A stretch of DNA of 64,000 nt. Source: Marinilactibacillus sp036039175 (GTDB lineage: Bacteria > Bacillota > Bacilli > Lactobacillales > Carnobacteriaceae_A). Each line of letters begins with the position of its first letter. Position 1 is the first letter of the stretch. Shown piece by piece: positions 25,631 through 34,735 of the stretch. A program made the translations under genes and the position numbers. Location of the stretch: positions 10,264 to 74,263 of the forward strand of contig NZ_JAYXKP010000010.1 of the NCBI RefSeq assembly GCF_036039175.1. Direction: 5' to 3'. The notes below the pieces were generated by a model, which was not told the origin of the DNA, ran no database searches, and saw only the letters and a list, made by a program, of their open reading frames with translations.

Positions 25631-25654
25631 TTGTTTCTTGTTTTCAAGAAACAA
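25631..25654 (+). promoter_or_regulatory. Perfect hairpin in the rpsG-fusA spacer
   Basis: TTGTTTCTTG (25631-25640) pairs perfectly with CAAGAAACAA (25645-25654) around a TTTT loop, with no T tract after it. A second inverted repeat TTCATG/CATGAA lies at about 25691-25708. Together they occupy much of the leader of fusA; role unknown. Confidence 0.55.
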
Positions 25655-25739
25655 TACTTACTGACTCATTCTTTTATGCTGTATAACCGATTCATGTATA
25701 TGCATGAACTGAATGAATTAAAGAGAGGTGTAGAGACAA

Positions 25740-27833
25740 GTGGCTAAAAGAAAGTTCCCTCTAGAAAAAACACGTAATATTGGTATTATGGCGCATATCG
25801 ATGCGGGTAAAACTACTACTACTGAACGTATTCTTTATTATACTGGTCGTATCCACAAAATTGGTGAAACACACGAAGGTGCTTCACAAATGGACTGGAT
25901 GGAACAGGAACAAGAGCGTGGAATTACAATCACTTCAGCAGCTACAACTGCTCAGTGGAATAATCACCGCGTAAACATCATCGATACACCTGGTCACGTG
26001 GATTTTACCGTTGAGGTAGAACGTTCACTACGTGTACTTGATGGTGCCGTTGCAGTACTAGATGCACAATCTGGTGTAGAGCCTCAAACTGAAACAGTTT
26101 GGCGTCAAGCTACAACTTATGGTGTTCCTCGTATCGTATTCGTAAACAAAATGGATAAACTAGGTGCAAACTTCTTAGATGCTAACCATTCTATGCACGA
26201 TCGCCTTATGGCTAACGCTCATCCTATCCAGTTACCAATTGGTGCTGAAGATGACTTTAGCGGAATCATTGACTTGGTTCGTATGAGAGCTTTCATGTAT
26301 GGTAATGACTTGGGAACTGAGATTACTGAAGAAGATATCCCAGCTGACCACATGGAATTAGCAGAAGAATGGCGTACTAAATTAGTTGAAGCTGTTGCTG
26401 AAATGGATGAAGATCTAATGATGCAATACCTTGAAGGAGAAGAAATCTCTGAAGAGCAACTAAAAGAAGGTATCCGTAAAGCAACATTGAGCGTTGAATT
26501 CTACCCAGTATTAGTAGGATCAGCATTTAAAAACAAAGGTGTACAATTGCTATTAGATGCGGTAGTTGACTATCTTCCTTCTCCACTTGACGTTCCTGCA
26601 ATCCAAGGACACGCTCAAAGAGATCCAGAAGAAGTTATCGAACGTACTGCTGGCGATGACAATCCTTTCTCAGCATTAGCATTTAAAGTTATGACTGACC
26701 CTTATGTAGGTCGTTTGACATTCTTCCGTGTATACTCTGGTACTCTTCAGTCTGGCTCATATATCTTGAATGCAACAAAAGACACTCGTGAGCGTGTAGG
26801 TCGTATCTTACAAATGCACGCAAACTCTCGTGAAGAGATTCCTGAAGTATTCTCTGGAGATATCGCCGCAGCAGTTGGGTTGAAAGACACAACTACTGGT
26901 GACACTTTATGTGACACTGACAGCCCGGTAATCCTTGAATCTATGGACTTCCCTGAACCAGTTATCCAAGTAGCGATTGAACCTAAATCAAAAGCTGACC
27001 AAGATAAAATGGGTATTGCATTGCAAAAACTAGCGGAAGAAGATCCTACTTTCCGTGCCGAAACTGATCAAGAAACTGGAGAAACACTAATCTCTGGTAT
27101 GGGTGAGTTACACTTAGACATCATCGTTGACCGTATGAAACGCGAATTCAAAGTTGAAGCTAACGTTGGAGCTCCTCAAGTATCTTACCGTGAAACATTC
27201 ACTAAACAAGTACAATCAGAAGGTAAATTTGTTCGTCAGTCTGGTGGTAAAGGTCAATTCGGTCACGTATGGATTGAATTTACTCCAAACGAAGAAGGAG
27301 CAGGTTTCGAATTTGAAGATGCAGTTGTTGGTGGGGTTGTTCCACGTGAATACATTCCTGCAGTTAAAGCTGGACTAGAAGCTTCTCTAGATAACGGAGT
27401 TTTAGCTGGATATCCATTAGTGGATGTTAAAGCAAAACTTTATGATGGTTCTTACCACGATGTCGATTCGAATGAGACGGCATTTAAAGTAGCGGCTTCT
27501 CTTGCACTTAAAAATGCAGCTCAAAAAGCCGGTGCAGTAATTCTTGAACCAGTAATGGCTGTAGATGTTACAGTTCCTGAAGATTACATGGGTGATATCA
27601 TGGGTCACATTTCTGCACGTCGTGGAAATATTGAAGGATCTGAACAACGTGGTAACTCAATGATCGTTAGAGGAATGATTCCTTTAGCTGAGATGTTCGG
27701 TTACGCAACTACACTACGTTCTGCTACTCAAGGTCGTGGAACATTCTCTATGCAATTTGACCACTATGATCAAGTTCCTAAGAGTATTGCTGAAGAAATT
27801 ATCAAGAAAAATGGCGGATCTGACTCAGAATAA
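25740..27833 (+). CDS. fusA: Elongation factor G
   Basis: EF-G drives translocation and, with RRF, ribosome recycling. The 697-residue protein starts at GTG 25740 after GAGAGGTG. G1 AHIDAGKTTTTE, G2 ERGITITSAA, G3 DTPGHVDF and G4 NKMDK are all present, with the domain IV loop SGGKGQFGHVW. Third gene of the str operon. Confidence 0.98.
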   Translation: MAKRKFPLEKTRNIGIMAHIDAGKTTTTERILYYTGRIHKIGETHEGASQMDWMEQEQERGITITSAATTAQWNNHRVNIIDTPGHVDFTVEVERSLRVLDGAVAVLDAQSGVEPQTETVWRQATTYGVPRIVFVNKMDKLGANFLDANHSMHDRLMANAHPIQLPIGAEDDFSGIIDLVRMRAFMYGNDLGTEITEEDIPADHMELAEEWRTKLVEAVAEMDEDLMMQYLEGEEISEEQLKEGIRKATLSVEFYPVLVGSAFKNKGVQLLLDAVVDYLPSPLDVPAIQGHAQRDPEEVIERTAGDDNPFSALAFKVMTDPYVGRLTFFRVYSGTLQSGSYILNATKDTRERVGRILQMHANSREEIPEVFSGDIAAAVGLKDTTTGDTLCDTDSPVILESMDFPEPVIQVAIEPKSKADQDKMGIALQKLAEEDPTFRAETDQETGETLISGMGELHLDIIVDRMKREFKVEANVGAPQVSYRETFTKQVQSEGKFVRQSGGKGQFGHVWIEFTPNEEGAGFEFEDAVVGGVVPREYIPAVKAGLEASLDNGVLAGYPLVDVKAKLYDGSYHDVDSNETAFKVAASLALKNAAQKAGAVILEPVMAVDVTVPEDYMGDIMGHISARRGNIEGSEQRGNSMIVRGMIPLAEMFGYATTLRSATQGRGTFSMQFDHYDQVPKSIAEEIIKKNGGSDSE

Positions 27834-27860
27834 TTTATTCTGAGCAACCGCTCAAACTGA

Positions 27861-27889
27861 TTGATTAATGTAACATTAATCGGTATAAT
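27861..27889 (+). promoter_or_regulatory. Promoter for tuf
   Basis: TTGATT (27861-27866), 17-base spacer, TATAAT (27884-27889), in the 133-base fusA-tuf gap. It would allow higher tuf expression than the operon alone. Confidence 0.8.
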
Positions 27890-27966
27890 TATATGTGATA
27901 AAATGGTTTGAAAACTAAGTTTTCTTACCAATTAAAGGAACACAATCTAAGGAGGAAATGTTTAAA

Positions 27967-29151
27967 ATGGCTAAACAAAAATTTGACCGTACAAAACAAC
28001 ACATGAACATTGGTACAATCGGACACGTTGACCACGGTAAAACAACTTTAACTGCTGCAATTACTACTGTATTATCTCTTAAAGGATATGCAGAAGCACA
28101 AGCATACGACAGCATTGACGGAGCTGCAGAAGAAAAAGAACGTGGAATTACAATTTCTACTTCTCACGTTGAGTACGAAACTGATACTCGTCACTATGCA
28201 CACGTTGACTGCCCAGGTCACGCGGATTACGTTAAAAACATGATCACTGGTGCTGCTCAAATGGACGGAGCTATCTTGGTAGTTTCTGCTGCTGATGGCC
28301 CAATGCCTCAAACTCGTGAGCACATCTTGCTTTCACGTCAAGTAGGTGTTCCATACATCGTTGTTTTCTTAAACAAAGTTGATATGGTTGATGATGAAGA
28401 ATTACTAGAATTAGTTGAAATGGAAGTTCGTGACTTATTGTCTGAATATGACTTCCCAGGCGACGACATTCCTGTAGTTGCTGGTTCAGCTCTTAAAGCT
28501 CTTGAAGGCGACGAAGCTTACCAACAAAAAATTCTTGATCTTATGGAAGAAGTAGATAACTACATTCCAGCTCCAGAACGTGACGCTGATAGACCATTCA
28601 TGATGCCAGTTGAGGATGTATTCTCAATTACTGGACGTGGAACTGTTGCAACTGGACGTGTTGAGTCTGGTAAAGTTTCTGTTGGTGACGAGATTGAAGT
28701 TATCGGTATCAAAGATACTGCTAAAACAACTGTTACTGGTGTTGAAATGTTCCGTAAATTGTTAGATTACGCTGAAGCGGGAGATAACATTGGAGCACTT
28801 TTACGTGGTATGTCACGTGATGACATCGAACGTGGACAAGTACTAGCTAAACCAGGTTCAATTACTCCGCATACTGTTTTTGATGCTGAAGTATATGTTC
28901 TTTCAAAAGAAGAGGGTGGACGTCACACTCCATTCTTCACTAACTACCGTCCTCAGTTCTACTTCCGTACAACTGACGTAACTGGTATCGTTGAATTGAA
29001 CGAAGGTACTGAAATGGTTATGCCTGGAGACAACACAACTATGAAAGTTAGCCTTATTGCACCAATCGCTGTAGAAGACGGAACTAAATTCACTATTCGT
29101 GAAGGTGGCCGTACTGTTGGAGCGGGCGTTGTAACTAAGATCGTAGAATAA
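27967..29151 (+). CDS. tuf: Elongation factor Tu
   Basis: EF-Tu delivers aminoacyl-tRNA to the ribosome. I chose ATG 27967 (394 residues, MAKQKFDRTKQHMN), eleven bases after GGAGG; an ATG at 27958 is closer to the Shine-Dalgarno but would add MFK. GHVDHGKTTLT, DCPGHADYVKNM and NKVDMVDD form the G domain; domains 2 and 3 are complete. It has its own promoter and terminator. Confidence 0.98.
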   Translation: MAKQKFDRTKQHMNIGTIGHVDHGKTTLTAAITTVLSLKGYAEAQAYDSIDGAAEEKERGITISTSHVEYETDTRHYAHVDCPGHADYVKNMITGAAQMDGAILVVSAADGPMPQTREHILLSRQVGVPYIVVFLNKVDMVDDEELLELVEMEVRDLLSEYDFPGDDIPVVAGSALKALEGDEAYQQKILDLMEEVDNYIPAPERDADRPFMMPVEDVFSITGRGTVATGRVESGKVSVGDEIEVIGIKDTAKTTVTGVEMFRKLLDYAEAGDNIGALLRGMSRDDIERGQVLAKPGSITPHTVFDAEVYVLSKEEGGRHTPFFTNYRPQFYFRTTDVTGIVELNEGTEMVMPGDNTTMKVSLIAPIAVEDGTKFTIREGGRTVGAGVVTKIVE

Positions 29152-29188
29152 TCTTTATTCTTTCGATATTCGCTTAACAATTAAATGG

Positions 29189-29226
29189 AGCGTCATTTCG
29201 GATTCGTCCGAAGTGACGCTTTTTTA
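29189..29226 (+). terminator. Intrinsic terminator after tuf
   Basis: AGCGTCA..TTCGG pairs with CCGAA..TGACGCT (29214-29220 for the outer arm), followed by six T. It ends the str operon. Confidence 0.92.
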
Positions 29227-29350
29227 TTTCTTTATTGATAAAGAGCGTGAGTACATACTATAGAAGAAACACGTTCGAACTGTATTTCAGAAAAGAAAAA
29301 GCATCGTAAAAAAGAAATTTCCCTTTTTTATAAAATATTTTAAAAAAGGG
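29227..29350. other. Spacer between str and S10 operons
   Basis: AT-rich sequence between the tuf terminator and the rpsJ promoter. I see no gene or clear element in it. Confidence 0.5.
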
Positions 29351-29379
29351 TTGCTTCTCTATTGTATTGTATGTATACT
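29351..29379 (+). promoter_or_regulatory. Promoter for the S10 operon
   Basis: TTGCTT (29351-29356), 17-base spacer, TATACT (29374-29379). Confidence 0.8.
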
Positions 29380-29384
29380 TGTAT

Positions 29385-29560
29385 AGGTGTCTGCGAGGTA
29401 CTTATTTTTGTGTGAATCAGAGTGATTTACTGCAAGAAGGGTAATAACTTCAGATCCAGGGCTTTGAAGCGAGAGGTTGCGACACACCCGGGTGCATTGC
29501 CATGGTGGGTGAGTTGGAAAATTTTCGTGGAGCTAGGTTTATTTTTTAAATAAGCGAAGG
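29385..29560 (+). promoter_or_regulatory. Structured rpsJ (S10) leader
   Basis: The ~190-base leader has a GC-rich hairpin region (CACACCCGGGTG followed by GGTGGGTGAG, about 29479-29512) resembling the Firmicute S10 leader. In E. coli L4 regulates this operon; in Firmicutes the effector is less certain. There is no intrinsic terminator in the leader. Confidence 0.5.
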
Positions 29561-29570
29561 AGGGAAAAAC

Positions 29571-29879
29571 ATGGCAAAACAAAAGATTCGTATTCGTTTG
29601 AAAGCATATGAACACCGCGTGCTTGATCAATCTGCTGATAAAATTGTAGAAACGGCAAAAAGAACTGGGGCAACTGTTTCAGGTCCAATTCCATTACCTA
29701 CAGAACGTAAATTGTATACAATTATCCGTTCACCGCATAAATACAAAGATTCACGTGAGCAATTCGAAATGCGCACACACAAACGTCTAATCGACATCGT
29801 GAACCCAACACCGAAGACAGTTGATGCTTTAACTAAGCTAGACTTACCATCAGGTGTGGACATCGAAATCAAATTATAA
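29571..29879 (+). CDS. rpsJ: 30S ribosomal protein S10
   Basis: S10 is a 30S head protein and, as NusE, an antitermination partner of NusB. The 102-residue product begins MAKQKIRIRLKAYEHRVLDQSADKI and contains GPIPLPTERK and RTHKRLIDI. GAAGGAGGG precedes the ATG. First gene of the S10-spc-alpha supercluster, 32 bases before rplC. Confidence 0.97.
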   Translation: MAKQKIRIRLKAYEHRVLDQSADKIVETAKRTGATVSGPIPLPTERKLYTIIRSPHKYKDSREQFEMRTHKRLIDIVNPTPKTVDALTKLDLPSGVDIEIKL

Positions 29880-29911
29880 TACTAAAAAAATCATATAACG
29901 GAGGTGTACTC

Positions 29912-30550
29912 ATGACCAAAGGAATCTTAGGTAAAAAAGTCGGAATGACACAAATCTTCAGCGAAACAGGAGAATTAGTTCCTGTAACAGTAATCGAAGC
30001 AGCTCCTAACGTAGTTTTACAAGTTAAAACTATGGCAACTGACGGTTATAACTCAGTTCAATTAGGATTCGACGACAAACGCGAAGTACTATCAAACAAA
30101 CCGGCACAAGGTCATGTTAAGAAAGCTAACACGACTCCTAAGCGCTTCATTAGAGAATTACGAGATGCTGAGCTTGGAGACGTCGAAGTAGGAAACGAAA
30201 TTACAGTAGCAACATTCGCAGAAGGCGACATTGTGGATGTTACTGGGACTTCAAAAGGTAAAGGATTCCAAGGTGTTATCAAACGCCACGGACAATCACG
30301 TGGGCCTGAAACTCACGGATCTCGTTATCACCGTCGTCCTGGTTCAATGGGTGGCGCATCTGATCCATCACGCGTATTCCCTGGTAAGAAATTAGCAGGA
30401 CGTATGGGTGGGGACACAGTAACTGTTCAAAACCTTGAAATTGTACGTGTTGACGCTGAGCGTAACGTATTATTGATTAAAGGTAATGTACCAGGAGCTA
30501 AAAAATCACTTATTCAAATCCAATCTGCACTTAAAGCAGGAAACAAGTAA
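29912..30550 (+). CDS. rplC: 50S ribosomal protein L3
   Basis: L3 reaches toward the peptidyl-transferase centre. The 212-residue product has the N-terminal ILGKKVGMTQIF and the central loop GTSKGKGFQGVIKRHG...GPETHGSRYHRRPGS. CGGAGGTG precedes the ATG. Second gene of the S10 operon. Confidence 0.97.
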   Translation: MTKGILGKKVGMTQIFSETGELVPVTVIEAAPNVVLQVKTMATDGYNSVQLGFDDKREVLSNKPAQGHVKKANTTPKRFIRELRDAELGDVEVGNEITVATFAEGDIVDVTGTSKGKGFQGVIKRHGQSRGPETHGSRYHRRPGSMGGASDPSRVFPGKKLAGRMGGDTVTVQNLEIVRVDAERNVLLIKGNVPGAKKSLIQIQSALKAGNK

Positions 30551-30576
30551 TAGATTAGGAAGGGAGGACAAGCAGA

Positions 30577-31200
30577 ATGCCAACTGTAGCGTTATACAAA
30601 CAAGATGGAACGCAAAATGGTGAAGTAACATTAAATGATGCAGTCTTTGGTATCGTACCAAACGAAAGTGTCGTATTTGATGCAATTACCATGCAACGCG
30701 CTTCTTTAAGACAAGGAACACACGCGGTTAAAAACCGTAGTGCAGTACGAGGCGGTGGACGTAAACCGTGGCGTCAAAAAGGAACTGGACGTGCTCGTCA
30801 AGGGTCTATCCGTTCACCACAATGGCGTGGAGGTGGAGTAGTCTTCGGACCAACACCACGTTCATATGGCTATAAATTACCGAAAAAAGTTCGTCGTTTA
30901 GCGATTAGATCAGTACTTTCAACTAAAGTAACAGATCAAGAGTTAGTCGTAGTAGATGGTTTGAACTTTGACGCACCAAAAACTAAAGAGTTCAGAGCTG
31001 TTCTAACAAACTTAGATGCTGGCAAAAAGGTCTTAGTAGTGTTGGAAAACGACAATGAATTTGCAGCGCTGTCAGCTCGCAACCTTCCAGGGGTAAAAGT
31101 TGTTGCACCAAACAACGTATCTGTACTGGACGTAGTTGCTCATGACAAGCTCATCTTAACGAAGGCTGCTCTGGAAAAAGTAGAGGAGGCACTTCAATAA
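30577..31200 (+). CDS. rplD: 50S ribosomal protein L4
   Basis: L4 lines the exit-tunnel constriction, and in E. coli also controls the S10 operon. The 207-residue protein carries the extended loop GGGRKPWRQKGTGRARQGS, where macrolide-resistance changes arise; the residues here look wild type. It overlaps rplW by one base (TAATG). Confidence 0.97.
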   Translation: MPTVALYKQDGTQNGEVTLNDAVFGIVPNESVVFDAITMQRASLRQGTHAVKNRSAVRGGGRKPWRQKGTGRARQGSIRSPQWRGGGVVFGPTPRSYGYKLPKKVRRLAIRSVLSTKVTDQELVVVDGLNFDAPKTKEFRAVLTNLDAGKKVLVVLENDNEFAALSARNLPGVKVVAPNNVSVLDVVAHDKLILTKAALEKVEEALQ

Positions 31201-31493
31201 TGAATGCACGTGACGTAATTTTACGCCCGATCATCACTGAAGCTTCTATGAATGCTATGGACGATAAAAAGTACACATTCGAAGTAGATGTTCGCGCTAA
31301 GAAAACTACAGTAAAACAAGCTATCGAAGAAATTTTCGATGTTAAAGTTAAAAAAGTAAACATCATCAACACTGCTCCAAAACCAAAACGTATGGGTCGT
31401 TACATGGGCTATACTAAAAAACGTCGTAAAGCGATCGTTACTTTAACGACTGAATCGAATGATATTACTATCTTCGGAGAAGAAAACGAATAA
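31200..31493 (+). CDS. rplW: 50S ribosomal protein L23
   Basis: L23 sits at the tunnel exit and docks trigger factor and SRP. The 97-residue protein starts at the ATG overlapping the rplD stop (MNARDVILRPIITEASMNAM), with GAGGAGG inside the rplD end, so it is translationally coupled. The C-terminal KRMGRYMGYTKKRRKAIVTL is typical. Confidence 0.96.
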   Translation: MNARDVILRPIITEASMNAMDDKKYTFEVDVRAKKTTVKQAIEEIFDVKVKKVNIINTAPKPKRMGRYMGYTKKRRKAIVTLTTESNDITIFGEENE

Positions 31494-31546
31494 GCACTTA
31501 CTTCTAGAAAAGTAAGCTATATGATTATTACAAGGAGGGAATTTGC

Positions 31547-32377
31547 GTGGCGATTAAAAAGTACAAACCTACCACAAACGGACGTCGTAACATGACTGGG
31601 TCAGATTTCGCTGAAATCACAACTAGCACACCAGAAAAAACTTTGCTAGCTCCAAGCCCAAAACGTGCTGGACGTAACAATAAAGGTAGAATCACTGTCC
31701 GTCATCAAGGCGGCGGCCACAAGCAAAGATACCGTATTATTGATTTCAAACGTCAAAAAGATGGCGTTCGCGGTATTGTAAAAACAGTTGAGTATGATCC
31801 AAACCGCTCAGCAAACATTTCATTGATCCAATACGAAGATGGTGTTAAAACTTACATTTTAGCTCCTAAAGGTATCGAAGTTGGACAAAACATTATGTCT
31901 GGTGAAGATGTAGATATCAAAGTTGGTAATGCACTTCCACTAGCAAACATTCCTGTTGGTTCTGTTATCCACAACATCGAGTTGAAACCTGGTAAAGGTG
32001 GACAATTAGCTCGTTCAGCTGGAACTTCTGCTCAAATCCTTGGTAAAGAAGGAAAATACGTATTAGTACGTTTGAGATCTGGAGAAAGCCGTCTGATTCT
32101 TGCTAGCTGCCGTGCAACTCTTGGTTCAGTTGGTAACGAACAACACGAATTAATTAACATTGGTAAAGCCGGTCGTAACCGTTGGAAAGGCAAACGTCCT
32201 TCAGTTCGTGGATCTGTAATGAACCCGAATGATCACCCACACGGTGGTGGTGAAGGTAAAGCTCCAATCGGACGTCCAAGCCCAATGACTCCATGGGGTA
32301 AACCTACTCTTGGTAAGAAAACACGTAATGGTAAGAATCGTTCAGATAAACTTATCGTTCGTCGTCGTAAAAAATAA
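31547..32377 (+). CDS. rplB: 50S ribosomal protein L2
   Basis: L2 is essential for subunit joining and the peptidyl-transferase centre. The 276-residue product starts at GTG 31547 (MAIKKYKPTTNGRRNMT) after AGGAGGG. It has GRNNKGRITVRHQGGGHKQ and the conserved C-terminal MNPNDHPHGGGEGKAPIG with the key histidine. Confidence 0.97.
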   Translation: MAIKKYKPTTNGRRNMTGSDFAEITTSTPEKTLLAPSPKRAGRNNKGRITVRHQGGGHKQRYRIIDFKRQKDGVRGIVKTVEYDPNRSANISLIQYEDGVKTYILAPKGIEVGQNIMSGEDVDIKVGNALPLANIPVGSVIHNIELKPGKGGQLARSAGTSAQILGKEGKYVLVRLRSGESRLILASCRATLGSVGNEQHELINIGKAGRNRWKGKRPSVRGSVMNPNDHPHGGGEGKAPIGRPSPMTPWGKPTLGKKTRNGKNRSDKLIVRRRKK

Positions 32378-32430
32378 TTTAAAACTTAAATGAAGAAAAT
32401 TCAGGATTTATCCTGGAAGGAGGGCAATAC

Positions 32431-32706
32431 ATGAGCCGTAGTTTGAAAAAGGGACCTTTCGTCGATGCTCATTTGATGAAAAAAGTTCGTGAACTTGGTG
32501 AAGACAACAAACGTGTTATCAAAACATGGTCACGTCGCTCAACGATCTTCCCGAACTTTGTAGGTCACACCATTGCCGTATATGATGGAAGAAAACACGT
32601 GCCAGTTTATGTTCAAGAGGACATGGTTGGTCACAAACTTGGTGAATTCGCACCAACAAGAACATACCGTGGACACGGTAAAGATGATCGCACAACTAAA
32701 CGTTAA
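32431..32706 (+). CDS. rpsS: 30S ribosomal protein S19
   Basis: S19 is a 30S head protein contacting the A-site finger. The 91-residue product begins MSRSLKKGPFVDAHL and contains SRRSTIFPNFVGHTIAVYDGRKHVPVY (split here only by reading order). AAGGAGGG precedes the ATG. Twenty-one bases before rplV. Confidence 0.97.
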   Translation: MSRSLKKGPFVDAHLMKKVRELGEDNKRVIKTWSRRSTIFPNFVGHTIAVYDGRKHVPVYVQEDMVGHKLGEFAPTRTYRGHGKDDRTTKR

Positions 32707-32727
32707 TAGCGAAGGGAGGAAATTTCC

Positions 32728-33084
32728 ATGGCAGAAACAGTAACAGCCGCAAAAGCAACTGCTCGTACAGTTCGTATTGCACCTCGTAAAGCTAGATTAG
32801 TAGTCGATACTATTCGTGGTAAAAGTGCTGCAGAAGCTATTTCTATCCTTCGCTTCACTAACCGCGGAGCATCTGAAGAGGTAGAAAAAGTTTTAATGTC
32901 AGCAATTGCGAACGCTGAGCATAATTATGATATGGATATAGAAGAATTATTTGTAAGTGAAGCCTATGTCAACGAAGGAGCTACTTTAAAAAGATTCCGT
33001 CCGCGCGCAAAAGGTGCAGCTTCAAGAATCAACAAACGTACTAGCCACATTACAGTAGTGGTATCAGAGAAGAAGGAGGGGTAA
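32728..33084 (+). CDS. rplV: 50S ribosomal protein L22
   Basis: L22 lines the exit tunnel with its beta-hairpin. The 118-residue product has VRIAPRKARLVVDTIRGK and the hairpin region LKRFRPRAKGAASRINKRTS. GAAGGGAGG lies upstream. It ends three bases before the rpsC start, whose Shine-Dalgarno lies within the rplV end. Confidence 0.97.
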   Translation: MAETVTAAKATARTVRIAPRKARLVVDTIRGKSAAEAISILRFTNRGASEEVEKVLMSAIANAEHNYDMDIEELFVSEAYVNEGATLKRFRPRAKGAASRINKRTSHITVVVSEKKEG

Positions 33085-33087
33085 TCT

Positions 33088-33744
33088 GTGGGACAAAAAA
33101 TAAACCCTAATGGTATGCGTGTTGGCGTCATCCGTGATTGGGACGCTAAATGGTATGCAGAAAAAGACTTTGCGGACACATTGCTAGAAGACTTAGCTGT
33201 TCGTGAATATATTGCAGAAAAATTAAGCACTGCTTCAGTTTCACGTGTTGAAATCGAACGTGCTGCAAACAGAATCAACTTGTCAATTCACACTGCTAAA
33301 CCAGGTATGGTTATTGGTAAAGGTGGATCAGAAGTTGACTCATTAAGAAATAACTTGAACAGTATGACTGGCAAACGTGTTCACGTCAATATTGTTGAAA
33401 TTAAAAGACCTGATATGGACGCTACTTTGGTAGCTAAAAGTATCGCTGAACAACTTGAAAACCGTATCTCATTCCGTCGTGCTCAGAAACAAGCAATTCA
33501 ACGTACAATGCGTTCTGGCGCTAAAGGAATCCGTACTATGGTTTCAGGTCGTTTAAATGGGGCAGACATGGCCCGTAACGAAAGCTTTTCTGAAGGAACA
33601 GTTCCATTGCACACTATCCGTGCTGATATCGATTTTGCTAACGAAGAAGCAGATACAACTTACGGTAAAATCGGCGTAAAAGTATGGATCTACAAAGGAG
33701 AAGTTCTTCCAGGAAAGACTCAGAACATGAAAGGAGGAAAATAA
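33088..33744 (+). CDS. rpsC: 30S ribosomal protein S3
   Basis: S3 forms part of the mRNA entry tunnel helicase. The 218-residue protein starts at GTG 33088 (MGQKINPNGMRVGVIRDWDAKW) after AAGGAGGGG. The KH domain GMVIGKGGSEVDSLR and the C-terminal GTVPLHTIRADIDFANEEADTTYG are complete. Confidence 0.97.
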   Translation: MGQKINPNGMRVGVIRDWDAKWYAEKDFADTLLEDLAVREYIAEKLSTASVSRVEIERAANRINLSIHTAKPGMVIGKGGSEVDSLRNNLNSMTGKRVHVNIVEIKRPDMDATLVAKSIAEQLENRISFRRAQKQAIQRTMRSGAKGIRTMVSGRLNGADMARNESFSEGTVPLHTIRADIDFANEEADTTYGKIGVKVWIYKGEVLPGKTQNMKGGK

Positions 33745-33747
33745 TCA

Positions 33748-34179
33748 ATGTTAGTACCAAAACGTGTAAAACACCGTCGTGAATTCCGTGGTAAAATGCG
33801 AGGAGAAGCGAAAGGTGGAAAAGAAATTGCTTACGGTCAATACGGCTTACAAGCAGTTGACTCAACTTGGATCACAAGTCGTCAGATAGAGTCTGCTCGT
33901 ATCGCTATGACACGTTACATGAAACGTGGTGGGAAAGTATGGATTAAAATCTTCCCTCACAAACCGGTGACAGCTAAAGCAATTGGTGTACGTATGGGTT
34001 CCGGTAAAGGAGCTCCTGAGGGCTGGGTAGCACCCGTAAAACGTGGTAAAATCATGTTTGAAATCGGTGGCGTATCTGAAGAAGTAGCTCGCGAAGCATT
34101 GCGTTTAGCTTCACACAAACTACCAGTTAAAACTAAGGTAGTAACTCGTGAAGAAAGTGGTGACTCACATGAAGGCTAA
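33748..34179 (+). CDS. rplP: 50S ribosomal protein L16
   Basis: L16 organises the A-site tRNA region. The 143-residue product begins MLVPKRVKHRREFRGKMRG and has WITSRQIESARIAMTRYMKRGGKVWI and the conserved GSGKGAPEGWVAPVK. AAAGGAGG lies in the rpsC end. Its 3' end overlaps rpmC by 11 bases. Confidence 0.97.
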   Translation: MLVPKRVKHRREFRGKMRGEAKGGKEIAYGQYGLQAVDSTWITSRQIESARIAMTRYMKRGGKVWIKIFPHKPVTAKAIGVRMGSGKGAPEGWVAPVKRGKIMFEIGGVSEEVAREALRLASHKLPVKTKVVTREESGDSHEG

Positions 34180-34363
34180 TGAATTAAAAGGCTTATCCAC
34201 TACTGAATTAATTAAAAAAGAAGCAGAGTACAAAGAAGAATTATTCAACTTGCGCTTTCAGTTAGCAACAGGACAACTAGAAAACACATCTCGCATTAAA
34301 GATGTACGTAAAAACATCGCACGTGTAAAAACAGTTTTGCGTCAGGCTGAACTAGTTAAGTAA
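34169..34363 (+). CDS. rpmC: 50S ribosomal protein L29
   Basis: L29 is a two-helix protein near the tunnel exit. I chose ATG 34169 (64 residues, MKANELKGLSTTELIKKE), the normal length; the longer frame from 34148 lies in rplP. It overlaps rplP and has only GTGGTG upstream, so coupling to rplP is likely. The FNLRFQLATGQLENTSRI motif is present. Confidence 0.94.
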   Translation: MKANELKGLSTTELIKKEAEYKEELFNLRFQLATGQLENTSRIKDVRKNIARVKTVLRQAELVK

Positions 34364-34397
34364 TCGTGACGGATCTGTATTCAAAGGAGGCTGGAAA

Positions 34398-34661
34398 ATG
34401 GCTGAACGTAATGATCGTAAAGTATATCAAGGTAAAGTTGTTTCAGACAAGATGGATAAAACTATCGTTGTAGAAATCTCTACACAAAAACAACATACTA
34501 AATACCATAAACGCATGAAATACTCTACAAAATTCAAAGCTCATGACGAAGACAATACTGCCAAAATAGGTGATGTCGTTAAAATCATGGAAACTCGTCC
34601 ATTATCTAAAGATAAACGATTCCGTTTATTAGAAGTGGTTGAAGTAGCAGTAGTATTATAG
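34398..34661 (+). CDS. rpsQ: 30S ribosomal protein S17
   Basis: S17 is a primary 16S rRNA binder of the OB fold. The 87-residue product has RKVYQGKVVSDKMDKTIVV, YHKRMKYSTKFKAHDE and GDVVKIMETRPLSKDKRFRL. AAAGGAGG precedes the ATG. It is followed by a slightly longer spacer with two small hairpins. Confidence 0.97.
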   Translation: MAERNDRKVYQGKVVSDKMDKTIVVEISTQKQHTKYHKRMKYSTKFKAHDEDNTAKIGDVVKIMETRPLSKDKRFRLLEVVEVAVVL

Positions 34662-34673
34662 AAAAAAGTATTG

Positions 34674-34713
34674 CTAGCCTAACAGGCTACGCAGCGAAGA
34701 GTGTATCTTCGTG
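34674..34713 (+). promoter_or_regulatory. Two small hairpins in the rpsQ-rplN spacer
   Basis: TAGCCT/AGGCTA (about 34675-34690) and CGAAG/CTTCG (about 34696-34712) lie side by side in the 74-base gap, just before AAAGGAGG. Neither is followed by a T tract. Confidence 0.4.
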
Positions 34714-34735
34714 AGTTTGAAAGGAGGATCCTAAC

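Noticed and set aside
25508..25747. 79-residue frame over the end of rpsG and the spacer
   Set aside because: Overlaps rpsG out of frame and covers the spacer hairpins; no ribosome binding site.
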